Of a DNA stretch of 64,000 bases, positions 22,728 to 35,745 are shown in pieces. The translations under genes and the position numbers were made by a program. Below the pieces are notes generated by a model. It was not told the origin of the DNA. It ran no database searches and saw only the letters and a list, made by a program, of their open reading frames with translations. How positions within the stretch are numbered: the stretch's first letter is position 1; each line of letters starts with the position of its first letter. This stretch comes from Diprion similis (taxonomy: Eukaryota; Arthropoda; Insecta; Hymenoptera; Diprionidae): contig NC_060114.1 of assembly GCF_021155765.1 (NCBI RefSeq), forward strand, positions 16,067,501 through 16,131,500, written 5' to 3'.

Positions 22728-25380
22728 CCCCATTCCTCCTCTATTTCCAGCCCTAATATATCCTGGCATTAACCGGTCCTTCCAATTCGCATCCGGCCAG
22801 GCGCTCTCTAAAGTCGCGGGCGCGACACCCGCAACCCTCCTGGTTCGCGGACTGGAAATCGGAAGTGAGCTGTTCGCTCCTCAGAACACACCATTCATCC
22901 AGCCCAATCAATATCCCGGTACGTCGGGGACGATTTTGAATTTCGTCTCTTCCTGCGCGCCGCCACAGTACAATGCTCAGACTTGATGGGAAAATTCTCG
23001 CTTCTTTTTTTTCTTTTCTTCTTCCAATTCCTTTTCATTTCCTCGACTTGTCCCAAAGTCGCGATCGGTTGCCCCTGCTCTAATTCATGACGGTGAAACG
23101 AGATCACCGGGGTCTCTATGCGAAGTGCGCGATGATGACACCCCTAAAGAGGAGCCCCTGGAGAGAGAGACAATCAGTCACAGGGTCAGCGGACCTTGAC
23201 TGTGTCCACATTGCAGGACCCCGATCTGCATCGATGCTTGTTGCCGCCTCCCCCCCCCCTGCCATCTCTATCTCTCTTCGTTTCTCTAGTTCGCTTTTAG
23301 TCTATCTGTGCGGACGCCATATAAGCCTCGACAAAAGCAACATCATTCGAACGCGCCTAGTAGAGAGAGAGAGTTTATGTGACATAAGGGGCGCGAGCCA
23401 TGAAATAAAATAGTCTACGGGCACTACAGCAGCCAGCACATCTGTCCGGACCATCATCGTCGACCCCTATAGACCCCCTGACTTTCGACTGTTATTATTT
23501 TTTGCCAACGATCTCGAAACGGGACCTGCTGAAGCCCTCATTTTCGATCAGATGATCAGAGGTCGGTGTCTGAAATCGGAATTATTGAATGGGGAACGGT
23601 TTGATCTTAGAACCTGCAGCATCGAAAGTTCTTCACGTGGTAAAAAAAAACTTCCGGTTCGAAATCAAGAGGACGTTGAGAAAACCTCAAGGCTAGCGAT
23701 TTCATTTATAAGCCGAAAGAATATTCCCTCGAGAGGTCGTTAGGATTGACGATAGGATTGACACACAAACAGACGGACAGTGTTGTAATTAACCGCAATC
23801 ATTGATGGCAAACAGTGAGCAAGAGAGAAAGACCCACCGAGCGATCTGCTCCCCAGAGACGGTTGCATTTCAGGGCGGGGTAGGTAAGCTTGCTCTGCAC
23901 GTATTACGGGCCGTGCAAATAGTTTTGTGTACATTAATAAACCGCATATACCTACACAACATACCTACCAATTACGCAAAAATCATGTATATACTCTGAC
24001 GCAAAACTACAGGTTGTTACAAAATTAAAAAAACTGTATCACTGTAAAACCCCACGATTGAAGCACAATTTCTAGGGTTTTTTTTCTAGGGTTTGACCAT
24101 TCCGTGATGGAATTTATGCCTGTCTTCAAACCATGGTGAGTTTAAACGACTCGACCGCTTATTAATTACGTACAGCTGACTTCAAGTATATGTATAATGA
24201 TCTGTTTTAAAACAGAAAGACTGAAACGCGTTATTTCGTTTGTACCTAAGTAGATGACACACGTAGTGAGGCTGCGGCGGTCTGCCATCGACGAAACATA
24301 CATCCGTATATTATATATAGAGGAAGGAGGTACGAAGGGAGAGGAGAGCGAGGTGGGGGACTCTGAGGACCCCTCAGTCCCCTTCCGCCACTAGTCGCCC
24401 TCGTCCTCGTCCTCGTCCTCGCATCGCGACATAGATATGCTTTTAGCGCGGGGGTGGCGCGCCTCGTTTTCACCATGAGTTTCGCGTCCGTGTTCCCCAC
24501 GGCTCGCGTGTATCCGCCACAGGTCCATTCGCCGTGTGTACCTCACACACTCTCCTTCACGAGTATAAGCCTATATCGCCTCAGTGCCGAATTCCCGCTG
24601 TGTTGGTAAGCGAACGTGATACCGCGAAACGCACACGCGTCCAATGAACTTATAAACAAAATTCGGATTGGTACGAAGTACCGGCAGTAAAAAGCATCAA
24701 CTCCGAGTGTCGATTTCAGTAACCCCATCATCCGATATTCCGCCCGAAGGAAAACCCATCAGTTGTAGGCGAGTAGAGAAGGAAGGAAGAAAGGAAGGAA
24801 GGAAGGAAGGGTTGAGAAGACGGCGTTGGCGACAAAGGAAATTGGCTAATTGACGCTGAGTACCCGAATTAACTCAATTTCGTTCAGGTCCTTCCTCGGC
24901 GTCTTTCCGCTGGGACCAATAAAGGAAACCGCATCAAAGGTGCACGTCTACAGGGATGAAGAATCGAGCTGCTACGCTACGCGACAGTCCTGACGTGTCA
25001 TCACGTGCTTCCTGTAGGTACGTTAGTCGGCGAATAAAAAGCGTTCAATCGGACGATCTCGTGCAATTGCCGAATTGCCCAATTGAACGCAAAGTGCAAC
25101 ATGTTCGCCGATCATTGCCTCACGGGCGAAGGGGTCGAGGGTCCTCGACGAAGGGGCGAAGCAGCGGACGATTCACGGAGGCAGCAGGCACCTGTGCCCC
25201 ACTTGTGTCCCCGGAATGATCCCGGCGCTCCAGAGCCTCGAGCATCATGATTAAAGCTACGGAGCCCACAATGGATCGGCACCGACATTTGGTGTCATTG
25301 TCGGCACCGCTGCCCACACATGCGTACCGTACAACCAAGTATAAAACACGAACGCACACCGTTAACGGGGTGGAGGAGAA

Positions 25381-25396
25381 GGGGGGGGGGGGGGGG
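25381..25396 (+). repeat. G homopolymer, 16 bases
   Basis: Uninterrupted run of G after a purine-rich lead-in. Confidence 0.9.
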
Positions 25397-25510
25397 AGTT
25401 GTCAGCCAGTGTAATGCTGATTTAATCAGGATCCCCTCGCTGCTCCCCGGGACACAGGGAAAGGAGGGAGTGACTGGGTGACGTTGCAGGGTTGGCACAT
25501 GTATACACAG

Positions 25511-25521
25511 CGAGAAAGAGA

Positions 25522-25552
<31 letters not shown>

Positions 25553-25553
25553 G
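25511..25553 (+). repeat. GAGAAA/GA microsatellite
   Basis: Three GAAAGA-type units are followed by about ten GA units, all purines on the + strand. Confidence 0.85.
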
Positions 25554-26675
25554 GATGATGGGGTGTTGGACTCGGTGCCGAGCACCTCTCCGAGTCTGGC
25601 CAGTCGAGCCAGCACCATATGGCCGACCGTGGAGGCCGATTATTACATTACGTATGTATACTTCGGAATAATAATGATAGCGGCGGGGCCGAAGGGGAGG
25701 GTTTATTCTGTCAAGCCTCGTTGCGCATTTCCAGCGAGACGCCCAAATCAGATTCATTACACTACCTCGGCCCGCATGGAGATCCGCATGATGCTACTGT
25801 GAGGCTTGGTACTGTTACACCCGGAGAACGCGTTCGCGCAACTCTCACGATCGGATCGGGGGAAGCCCCGCTGGCAAGTGTTTGCATCGGTTAATCGAGT
25901 TCCTTCGACGCTGATTATGGCTGACGGTGCACTTTGCTCAGCAAACGAGGCTACTGACGATTCCTATGGAAATTTATCATACGTGGTCGAAGTCTTCCTG
26001 TCTCGAAGAACGTCGAGGTTTTCTGTTTTGACGCCATTCGGTGCGGTACATCCTCGGAATTGAAAAATTCCTGGAAGGCGAGCAGAGACGGCATAATCCC
26101 GTATCGACACCTCGTATCTGCCACGTCACGCCGACGGACGCCAGTTGACCGCGGCACTCGTTCACCTGCACAGCTCGCTCCCGAGGTGGACTCTTAAGCG
26201 TCTAATCTATCTGGGATCTACATCTTCCTATCTTGCATCGTTGGCTGAAGCGACTGCTAATTTGACCATTCGTCAAAGTAAAGACTTAACTCACAAGCCG
26301 AGGAGGTGGACCGACCGCGACGGACTGCCTGGAGCCTGTTCATAGGTTGGAAAATATGAAAATATCTTTCACCGTGAAGCTGCGCGCACCTTTGGATACT
26401 CTGTAGAAACATCCGAGGAGCGTTTGTCCATCTATACTTTCCAATGTATGACTGATGACACGCACTCATCGTTTTGCCACGCTCAACCGCCACGGCGTGC
26501 CGAATTTTTAAACAAACATACGCGCCTCGCATCGAACCGTAGTCACGGGGGTCTCACAGGATGGATTCCCTCATCATCTGGTCCCTCGGCATCGGCCATT
26601 GTGTGGCGCAGTAGCAACACAGCGGCTTATGTGCATTGCACACCACCGTAAACTCGCCCCCGCGAACCGGAAACA

Positions 26676-26706
26676 GAGACAGACAGACGGACGGACGGAC
26701 GGACGG
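26676..26706 (+). repeat. CAGA/GGAC tetranucleotide repeat
   Basis: CAGA units change to five ACGG/GGAC units. Confidence 0.85.
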
Positions 26707-27784
26707 AAGCTGTTGAGTCACTCGAGTCCTCCACTGTCGTTGTAGTGTTGCGGGTGTGTCCGCTATTCGTGCAGAGAGGACTTCGCAAAGCAGGCGTATT
26801 GTTCCTGTGCTAACCGGTACCGGGAGAATTGGGTTCGAGATTTCGTCCCGGTTTACCGAGTCCTGGATATATATATACCGCAGTTTGTCCCTCGTTTTCC
26901 TCGTGAGAGGTTCAATCAAAAAGCCAACTACGAGCCTGCTCTACAAGGGGTGGAAAAATCCGGGCGCTCACTCCTGATGACTACCCTGCATGACACGGCC
27001 TCTTGGCACGCGATTTCAGGGACGCTCTGCGGCATCTTGCTTGCAAAAAGCATCAGGCATGCGATAAATTCTTATTCAAAGATGGTGAGAACTTGGGACT
27101 TTGGGGGTAGAGTTCAGAGACGTGTCCGACTATGATGACATCTTGCGAGGCGTTTTTTTATGAGGGTGCAAAGGTTGTTGACGTTATTTTTTTTTTTGTA
27201 AAATTTTTATTGGTTTATAAAATACAAAATTGTTCTTTTTCTTAAAAATAATATCCACGTGTAAACGTGGAGAACCTTAGCACATCGCTAATAAAAATTT
27301 GTCAAGTAGATTTCTAATGAGCTGGACACAAATCCATCCGTCCTCGATTTCACCCCTGGAGCTTTCTTTCGTCGAAGATACGACTACCTATATTGGAAGA
27401 ATTTCGAACGTCAGAAGTATCCATTATACAGTGTCTCTGACATTGGGCGTGCGAACACACCTAAGCAGGAGAGAAAAACGTCTTGGTTTCGTCCCCAGGG
27501 ATGGTATACGAATGGGGTCGGGACACGCGTGAGTAGAACAGTAGCCTCGCACGGTGCGGTGGAAGGAAGGACTACATCGAGCAAAGCTTTGCGCTGTGCG
27601 GGCGTCGCGTTTCGGTACGGTGACAAATGACGCGGAGCGTCGTCCAGCCACGCGACGCCTAATTGACGCTCCGTGACGTCGCGTGGCGCTGTCCTCCCTC
27701 TCTCTTTCTCTATCTCTCTCCATAGCTGTGTAGCCACGGGGGCAGTGGGGTAGATCCGCGTAGCGCAGCGTTTCTCGTGCCGAA

Positions 27785-27815
<31 letters not shown>

Positions 27816-27829
27816 GTAGCAGCAGCAGC
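27785..27829 (+). repeat. CAACAG/CAG repeat
   Basis: AGCAAC hexamers grade into CAG units. Although it would encode Gln or Ser in some frames, no gene is recognisable around it. Confidence 0.85.
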
Positions 27830-28029
27830 GAAAGTCCGCGAACCGCGTCGCTTAGCTCCTCTGCACTTCCGGCAGCTCAGGGGCGGCTGAATAATTAGCT
27901 TATTGTGCCCTGTCCGCGAGCGGAAGTAGACGATCAATATTTTTACTCGGGTCATATGTATATATGTACGCATGCACCGACCAGCTTAGGGTCTCGATAC
28001 TTCCTGCGGTGCGGTTTTTTCCCTTCAAT

Positions 28030-28047
28030 CCCCCCCCCCCCCCCCCC
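28030..28047 (+). repeat. C homopolymer, 18 bases
   Basis: Uninterrupted run of C in the intergenic region. Confidence 0.9.
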
Positions 28048-28925
28048 ATCATCCCCGGTTTTTTCATCGCACATCGCCCACCACTTCCCACCGACACGGG
28101 ATGACATAAGTGATACCAAAATATAACTATTACTACCCCGCTCGCTCTGCACCGCAATATCGTTCGCGTACATGGATATCGTCACGTGTCTACGTTCGTT
28201 CGTTCTCAAAGAATGGATGTAGCCACCGGTATACCTATCCTGCACCCTTGCGCACAGCTATTATGGGACAGATATTACCGGTGAACAGATTAATGGACTG
28301 CCCACCGCAAGACATGCACTCGTCATCCTCCGTTTTTTCTTTATACGACGATCCAGATGAAAATTGCTTCTCACGTTACGGTGAATTCTAGACTTGGCCA
28401 TGAGGAGAGATGAAATTTTGGAATTTTTCAGTTTCAGACGGTGACTCGCTCTTTCTCTGCCTCTACTTCAGATCCATAAAACCCAGACCAGAATATTTTG
28501 ACATCGATGTCTGTCTTGGATTCGTAGACGCATATCGAGAGAGAAAAAAAATATGGTATTAACGCCACGTTTTTGGACGTGTAAAGTTGGTTGCCGTCGT
28601 GCTTCCGAATCCATCGTTTATGCGGAAGCTAGGCACATACATTATACGTACCAATATGACGAAGTAAAGTGATCGGATCGATTTGACATAAATTACGTAG
28701 GTGCCATGCGTTGTACCCGGGGTATAGATATACGCGAGATTTTCCCCTCAGGGCGATAAAATCGTTCGGCCGTCTCCGAGTGCAGTATAGAGTCGTACTT
28801 ATTGTATAGATCGACGGCGCAAGCAGGCTCTATCGGTGGTTTTGGTTTAGGAAGCCGCAGCGTAAGTCGCGGGTGAAATGAAGGAGCATCGAGCCGGAAG
28901 TCGATAGAATCGAGTAACATCCGGA

Positions 28926-29193
28926 CACGTGACCGCGGCGCAATTAATTCATTACCTCGATGCCGCTGCAGCGCCGATGCGTTTCCCATAGCGCCGGGGC
29001 TTCGGATCACCCCGCGTAAATCGGGGGTCACCAAAAGCGCAAGGAACCCCCCCAAACTTCCAGGCCTCCAGGAGTCGGACGACGTCGTACCAACTACTGG
29101 GGGGCGTCACTCACGGAAGCGCGGTTCCGAACCCGACACGTGACCAAAACCGTGTGCACCGGTCTAAATTCATCGCCTGCACCGACACGTGAC
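28926..29193. promoter_or_regulatory. Candidate regulatory cluster of three CACGTGAC E-boxes
   Basis: CACGTGAC occurs at 28926-28933, 29137-29144 and 29186-29193, each preceded by GA (GACACGTGAC). Extended E-boxes of this type are known targets of bHLH-zip factors of the USF/MITF/TFE class. Three identical copies in 268 bp is more than expected for an 8-mer. The role in regulating a neighbouring gene is inference. Confidence 0.3.
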
Positions 29194-29657
29194 TTCCAAT
29201 CAACCGACATTGTCCCGATCATATTCACCCCGACCGCCGCGCCTTTCTCCGCCGTTTGCGGTTCCTAAAAGTCACCGATTTTTAAAAACTAGTAACGCGT
29301 TTCTCGAGAGTCAATCGTTTCGGTTTCGATTTATAACGGCCTCACCTTCTATGCTCGAGAGAGTAAATCTTGCGGGAATTCTGGAAATGCGTCGAGATCA
29401 GAGAGTAGAATCGCAACACGATAGAAGGCTCGAAGTAGGTATTGAGTTTTCAAGGAATCTATCATAGAATTTCAAAATCGAAGCAAGATCGAAGTGTAGA
29501 ATGTCAAAATATAGAATCGTCAGTGTGAACACGAAAATATCAGGCCAAAACGGTCAGTCAGCACTGAGGTCAAATCAACCATTCTATGTTTTGGATTTCT
29601 ATTTTTTTGGCATTCTGACTTTATACTTATCGCTTATCAAATTGTTGGGCTTCATTT

Positions 29658-30020
29658 CTCTGCCGATAAAGAAGTTGAAGATCTGTATGAAGTTTGAAAA
29701 TCTTTACCTCCTCCCGGTTGTGCCAGCATTCGCCATATTATCATACCCATCCCCAGAACGAAATATTAAAATATGAATAATTTCTCGATCATTTATTAAT
29801 AGATTTTTTTTCTCTGCCGATAATGAAGTTGAAGATCTGCATGAAGTTTAAAAATCTTTACCTCCTCCCGGTTGTGCCAGCATTCGCCATATTATCATCC
29901 CCATCCCTAGAATGAAATATCAAAATATGAAAAATTTCTTGCCGACAAAATCAATAGATTTCTTTTCTCTACCGATAAAAAAGTTCAAGATCTGCACGAA
30001 GTTTCAAAATCCTTACCTCC
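29658..30020 (+). repeat. Tandem duplication, about 154 bp unit, about 2.3 copies
   Basis: The unit begins CTCTGCCGATAAAGAAGTTG at 29658 and repeats at 29812 (CTCTGCCGATAATGAAGTTG) and at 29967 (CTCTACCGATAAAAAAGTTC). The first two units share the segment TACCTCCTCCCGGTTGTGCC and most of their length; the third is more diverged and breaks off after about 55 bp. Short ORFs inside are not preserved in all units, so it is non-coding. Confidence 0.85.
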
Positions 30021-30197
30021 TTCCGTTTGCTTAAACAGTCGTCAGTATTCACCGTACCTATCATACGTGGCCCTAAAATAAGAGGCAGATTTGTTACCGC
30101 GGGGGAGGTTGCAGGCCGCTCGCGATGGGACATCGGTATCAGCGTCAGAATCTCTTATCAGATTCTCGGACAGCCGGGCGGGCGGCGTCGGGGCTGC

Positions 30198-30217
30198 GGG
30201 GGGGGGGGGGGGGGGGG
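30198..30217 (+). repeat. G homopolymer, 20 bases
   Basis: Uninterrupted run of G, in a GC-rich stretch that also contains the CTCF-like motif 34 bp downstream. Confidence 0.9.
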
Positions 30218-30250
30218 ATAGCTAGCTGCCCGCCTAGCTAGGCGCCATAT

Positions 30251-30266
30251 GGCCGCAGGGGGCAGC
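30251..30266 (+). promoter_or_regulatory. CTCF-like binding motif
   Basis: GGCCGCAGGGGGCAGC matches 12 of 14 positions of the widely used CTCF consensus CCASYAGRGGGCRS, including the full AGGGGGCAG core. It lies midway between Scaper and Islet in the intergenic region. CTCF is present in most insects and its core motif is conserved, so an insulator or domain-boundary role is possible but unproven. Confidence 0.3.
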
Positions 30267-33200
30267 TGCCGTGCCCGATCACGTGCTCGAGCATCCCTTG
30301 ACAGTTATGTTTCGACTCTGCATGGAGCTCGCCACTTTGCGTCGGCGGACTGACGCGCAAAGGGACGCGGTCATGGACTATGCATGTGCGTCAAGCCGGG
30401 AACTCGGTCTCCGGGAGTCCTTCTCTTTCACCGTCGGAGCAGCCAGAAATTATGACTTTCTTGAAAAATTTTAACTAATATCTGTTGAGGATTAGCAGGG
30501 TAGTGACTTGTCTGAAAAACTTGGGGGATTTTGGCAAACACTTTGTTCAGTTGTTTTTGGATATTTCGTGAAATAGGTATGCAGCTATGTTCGGTGCAAT
30601 AATACCTACTGAATTTTTTTTACTGTTACTGTGGGACTCGAATCAACTGATCGTTATTTTTATTCCTGACTTTATTGTCGATAGTTATTTATAAAGGGGA
30701 TAATGTTGATGTTCTAATCTATTCCAACGGTTGTAAAAATTATAGAATAAGTGTTTCATACTGGGATTGATCAAACCAAGAGTTCGACAAAAAAGAGTAA
30801 TTTCAACCAGGGAAACAGGGAAATCTCCATTAATTTTCAAACCAAAATCAACTGTCGAATTTTGTATAAATGAATGTGATTGAGTTCTTGAAACTCATTT
30901 TTTCACATTTTTTAGTCATGCAGGAAAGTACTCGCAATGGCTAATCCACGCCTCAATTATGATCAATCACGAGTTCAGCGAAAACCATAATAGAACATGT
31001 TGGCCACTCGTCTTGGGGAAACAAAAAATCAAGAAAGATTCAGAGAATTCTTGAATTCGTCAGGTAAAATGAACGGCGGTCTGACGGAGTGTCAAAGACT
31101 CAGTTTCTTCCACGAGAAATCAAAATTCGAAAAAATAGTGCGCTAGAAATTATTACTCAACAAAAATAGTTTCAAGAAATGAAGTCTTCGTACTATACAC
31201 GAGAGACATACTTATAAATTTCGTAAAAGAAACATTGCCTCGCGAGTATATTTCTTCCATGCATTAACGCTGTGCATACACGCTGAGAAAAGAGTTCGTT
31301 TACTGTTAAGAAACGTCTATATTTGGATATGGTGAAATTATTTCGTTTCGTTATTATTATCAAATTTTATTTGAGCGAAATATGATTTGTTAACTACTAA
31401 CAAATTTCTGTCGATCATTCTGTTCTCAGTGCATAGAGATATTATAAATTGTGTGGCCAAGATTCAGAGCTTAGTATAAATAGAAAGAATTTATATATAG
31501 ATTTAAATGTTATATTAAATTATAAACATTTATGTAAAAAAATAATATAGAGAAATAATTATTTACTCAAGCTAAGATTTATTACATAAATATATATATA
31601 TATAAATTACCATCCGCCATCATTAAATGAATTGTGACTACGTTTTCAACTATCGATCAATCTCTATAGCTTTGTTAATTAGTTATTCTTATTGTCATGG
31701 AAAAAATCTATTTTTTCCACTGTTTCTAGTATTAACCATGTATAACCTAGCATTCAAATCACCAGTTTCATTGTCTCGCCATAGTCCAAGGACCAATTAA
31801 TGCTTCCCTCGTATTTTCGACACTTGATAAATTTATTACACATAAAAGTGCCCGATTTCCCGAATCGTGACAAAGCGAGTGTAAAATGTTAGCAGTTGTA
31901 CGGCGTGTGAAGATAGTAGTATAAGATAAGCCAACGGGATGGTTGGCGATATATACATATACATCCACCCACACATCCATCCACGATACAACATATATGC
32001 TCAGGAGTTAACCGGGAGAAAGAGCATTATCAAAAATGGGAATAAAAAATCCCGATAAAGCGGAGGTTCCCGTATGTTGTATACACGGCTTTGTTGACAC
32101 TGATTATCCCTTCATCCTCATTGATCTCGGGCAAACAAATCTGACTGGGTAAAAGCGTTGCTTGATCGCGGCGCCAACGCCTTCGCCATATGATTAACCC
32201 GTACCTAGTTATTCAGAAATTTCTGGATAAACGCTGGAAATTATTGACTTCACGTCACGGAGTTCGTTCATACAGCTCAACTTCCGCGCGTTTTAACTAT
32301 ACTGTATACATATGCATTATAGGTATATACAGATGTTACACAGACACTGAGTATAGAGTTATATTTATATGATTACGATTCGAAGCCCGATTAGAAGCTC
32401 GTATGGCGTGACGGCTGCTCGTCCCTGGCTGCAAAAGCCAACCCCCGTTTCATCCCCCCCATTTGCCCGGTCAGTTAGTCAGTCACGCACGCGATCCGCG
32501 CATTGACTTCTAAACACGCGCCGGTAATCGTTCCATACACTGCGTACATTTATTTAAATTACTTGACGCGTCGGACTGAGTTGCTATTATAACCGCGGTT
32601 GGCCACGTATTTTCACCAATGTATCGCCATTGTTTGAGCAACGTCGACGTCGAAACGATTTCACGGATTGCAAACTAAAAAACAGAGTATCAGACCTCAT
32701 CGTTGGATATGATGAAGCTTCTGAAGGACTAAAAATATGGCGACTTTTGATAAGTGGTTTTATCCATCTATTGGGCATCTTTTCCCGCAATTTACAGTAG
32801 ATAAGATTGTCTAAAATTTGCTGTTCATACCGCATTACACAGCTCTGAAATAATGATGTATTCGTTTCCACTTGAATAAGATTCCGTCATCGAAACTTCA
32901 ACGGAAAACAATAAAAAATTGATATTTATAAAAGGCAAAATTACACAAGAGGTTTCGTTTGTCATAGAATTTTAATCGCTGAAAGTGATGTTATGAATTT
33001 TATCTAGAGTGGTCAAGAGATGCCTACGAGATGAAAGTACATATCGCAAAGATAAAAAAAATAAAAAAAAAAAAAGGTAGATATAAGATAGAGAACAATT
33101 AAATGTATCGTATTTGAGTTTGGATTGAAAATAAGAATCTTCTCAGCAGCAATTATAACGTCGTGAAATTTGCTCAACCTAAACTTTCTTCAACACAGCG

Positions 33201-35745
33201 TATAACTGTGTGTACAAGTACTTAAACCGTTTCAATGACGAAATCGTTTCCCCGTCGCTTAACGTGCCTCTAATTTCGACTGTGTGAAAAAGAAAAAAAA
33301 AAGAAAAAAAAAAAACTTTAATTAAAAAAAAATCCTAGCGCCTGGGAACACCCGAAATTTTTCATTTTTAATGGTCGACGATTTTGATAGAATCAATTTT
33401 TCATTCACAATATACTGGCAATTAACTCGCAGAAGGTGACAGGGGACGATTTGTCGTATCGCTCAAACGACACGGTATAAATGTTCTTTGAAAAATGGAC
33501 TTCTTTAAAAACTAAACCCGCCACATCTAACACATGCCTCTTATGCGAATCTATACGATATGCAAATATGCGCGCAGACGTGCACGTGTAAAAAACACGA
33601 CGTACGTTCAGAAATGCGATTTAGATCTTTCGAGGTACTTTTGTTCGGACATATCGTAAGCCAAGACGCGAGAGCCTCGTTCATGATCCAGGATATCCCG
33701 CACGGCATGGGCATGAAGGGAAGCTGTGTCCTCCTCCTCCGCCGCGAGCATACAAGAACCCGACAAAAGGTGAGCGGCTAAAAAGTGCGCCCGGTTGTAG
33801 GGATAAATATTTACGGTCAAGAGTCAATATTGTGCCGACTGGGAAGGGAAGAGTATGGTGTATGGAGCCGCCTTTTCGACAACCCGCTGCATGCTCGGAT
33901 CTGAGACGGTCCAGATCTGCATTTGGACAGCTGGTCATACGATCGTGTAACTGGATTCCCGTGGCTACTTCTAATTCCTACCGTCTTGACATTCTTTCAC
34001 GGCAAGGTTCGAGTGTAATTACATGGGGAAACACACGCACTGAAAATTAGAAACGAGCTCCGTGCCGGTTTTCGAAAGGAGATATTTTTAGTGCTCGTTT
34101 ATGTATTGGGATTGTCACTTTGCGATGCGCCATCTGTTGTAATGAAATGAAACTAATGCAATTGTTTTTTTACCTGTGGATAGTAGAAAAGGTACATTAT
34201 TGTACAAGAATTACGATTTGCCTTCATTAAAAATTAAAAAATTAGGTTATGTGATGACAAAATGGCGACGACAACCCGGCTCTGACGTCACGAGGACATT
34301 TTCCAATAATAATGTGCTGGAAACGTGAGCAAACCGTTTCGTATTACGACGTAGGTATGTGGTCTTGATAAACCGATCGTAAACTCTGCTTTCACGCTGT
34401 CGGAAGTTGTCAATCATGATTTTTCGTAGTTCATAATCGAACCTGCAGTCGTACCCGAAAAGTACGTTCTTAGTGTTCATGGCTAATGAGGCTCTGAATG
34501 TAAGGGTTTTCCCAAATGACCACTGGAAGTGCCTGGGACTTAGGTATTAGTCGTGCAGAGTTTTCGCGTTATCGAATATAATCTCGCCGATCTTAGTTTG
34601 ACGAAAATATGAGGCCGTCGTAACGTTCTCCTTGTAGATAAGATACGGACTGTTCTGCTTTATAGAGTTGGCCACTTACAATAAGTTGAACTGAGCATTC
34701 CCGATGCGTGATTCACCTGGGATACCTGAAAGCGAAAATTTCTCAGAGGTATAGGTACTTATACCTGGAGTTTGAAAGACGGTTTAACCCACCTGGCATT
34801 TTGTAAATCCAAAACTAATTGCGTCTCAATTCTCACCGATGTCCACTCGCGAACAGGGCCGAAAAAGATATAAACATTTTTTTTTTTTTTTTTTACCGAA
34901 ACCGCTTATTCTTTGCTAAAGTAATAAATGAATGAAAAAAATTTGGTAAATTTCATCGAAAAAAAAATCACAAAATGAGAATTTCTGTTCTCGTCAATTC
35001 GGAAATGGACTATCGAAATGTGTTCAGCGAAGTTGATCAATTGCTTGAAACATTGTAGAACTTCAAACCATCGATTTTAAGTACGAAGCAATAAGATAGG
35101 GAAGAGTGGGAATTTGGAGCCCGAAAAGAAGTGATATAGATGGCAATCCTGATTGTTAATATGACAAAGTAACAAATCTATGCGTGCAGGTCGTTAGAAG
35201 GTAAATTGAAAGGGTGTTATGACGATAATTCATCACTATTCGAAGACAAATAGTGCGTCCTTTCATTTTCTACGCCCACACATACACATTGCGTGGTATA
35301 GAAACATGTCACGGACATTCGTATTCCTCCGACATATCAATGTATGGATGGATAATGGCGTGGGCAACGGGTAAACAGGGTTGAAGTAAGGTCGCCCAGG
35401 GCCCGCATTAGGGATCCATTACTGCAGGGCAGTGCTCTGAAATTAACCCTCGTGGTGGATGTCAAAGCGCGTAATGGGGCGCCCCTTTTTACCCTGGAGG
35501 CAGATTAAGCGCGGGGAAACCCGGCCAATCCTTTCACATTTTGATATAGCTATATAGGTAACTACCTGCAGCCATCCCTGCATGAAGACCTTCACCCTTC
35601 TCCAACCACCGCACGGTAGAGAAGAAGAGAAAATGATAGTGAGAAGAATTCGCGTGATCAAGTGAACCAAATGATTTTTAAACTCATCGGATATATCATA
35701 TAACAAAGTGTTAAATGGATACACAAAAATTTAACTCTACGTGCA

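Larger units (their letters stand above)
18301..24000. other. Intergenic DNA, Scaper to Islet, proximal part
   Basis: I recognise no gene. Short ORFs here overlap on both strands and lack protein-like features. The segment contains CT-rich and TTTC repeats (about 18370-18882), the short repeated motif with CTGGAAATGTCA at 19185-19530, a hairpin-forming palindrome at 19881-19963, a GA run at 21848-21868 and a CAGT run at 22705-22727. The GC content rises at about 20.6-21.3 kb, a moderately complex stretch free of simple repeats that could be regulatory. Confidence 0.6.
24001..35745. other. Intergenic DNA, Scaper to Islet, central part
   Basis: I see no supportable gene. It contains GA and GGAC microsatellites, a CAACAG/CAG repeat, G16, C18 and G20 homopolymers, a tandem duplication at 29658-30020, three CACGTGAC motifs between 28926 and 29193 and a CTCF-like motif at 30251-30266. 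The stretch from about 30.5 to 35.7 kb is AT-rich and featureless to my eye. Confidence 0.6.

Noticed and set aside
27785..27829. CAG/CAACAG run considered as a polyglutamine-coding exon
   Set aside because: There are no flanking splice sites or protein-like sequence, and similar trinucleotide runs occur elsewhere in clearly non-coding DNA of this window.
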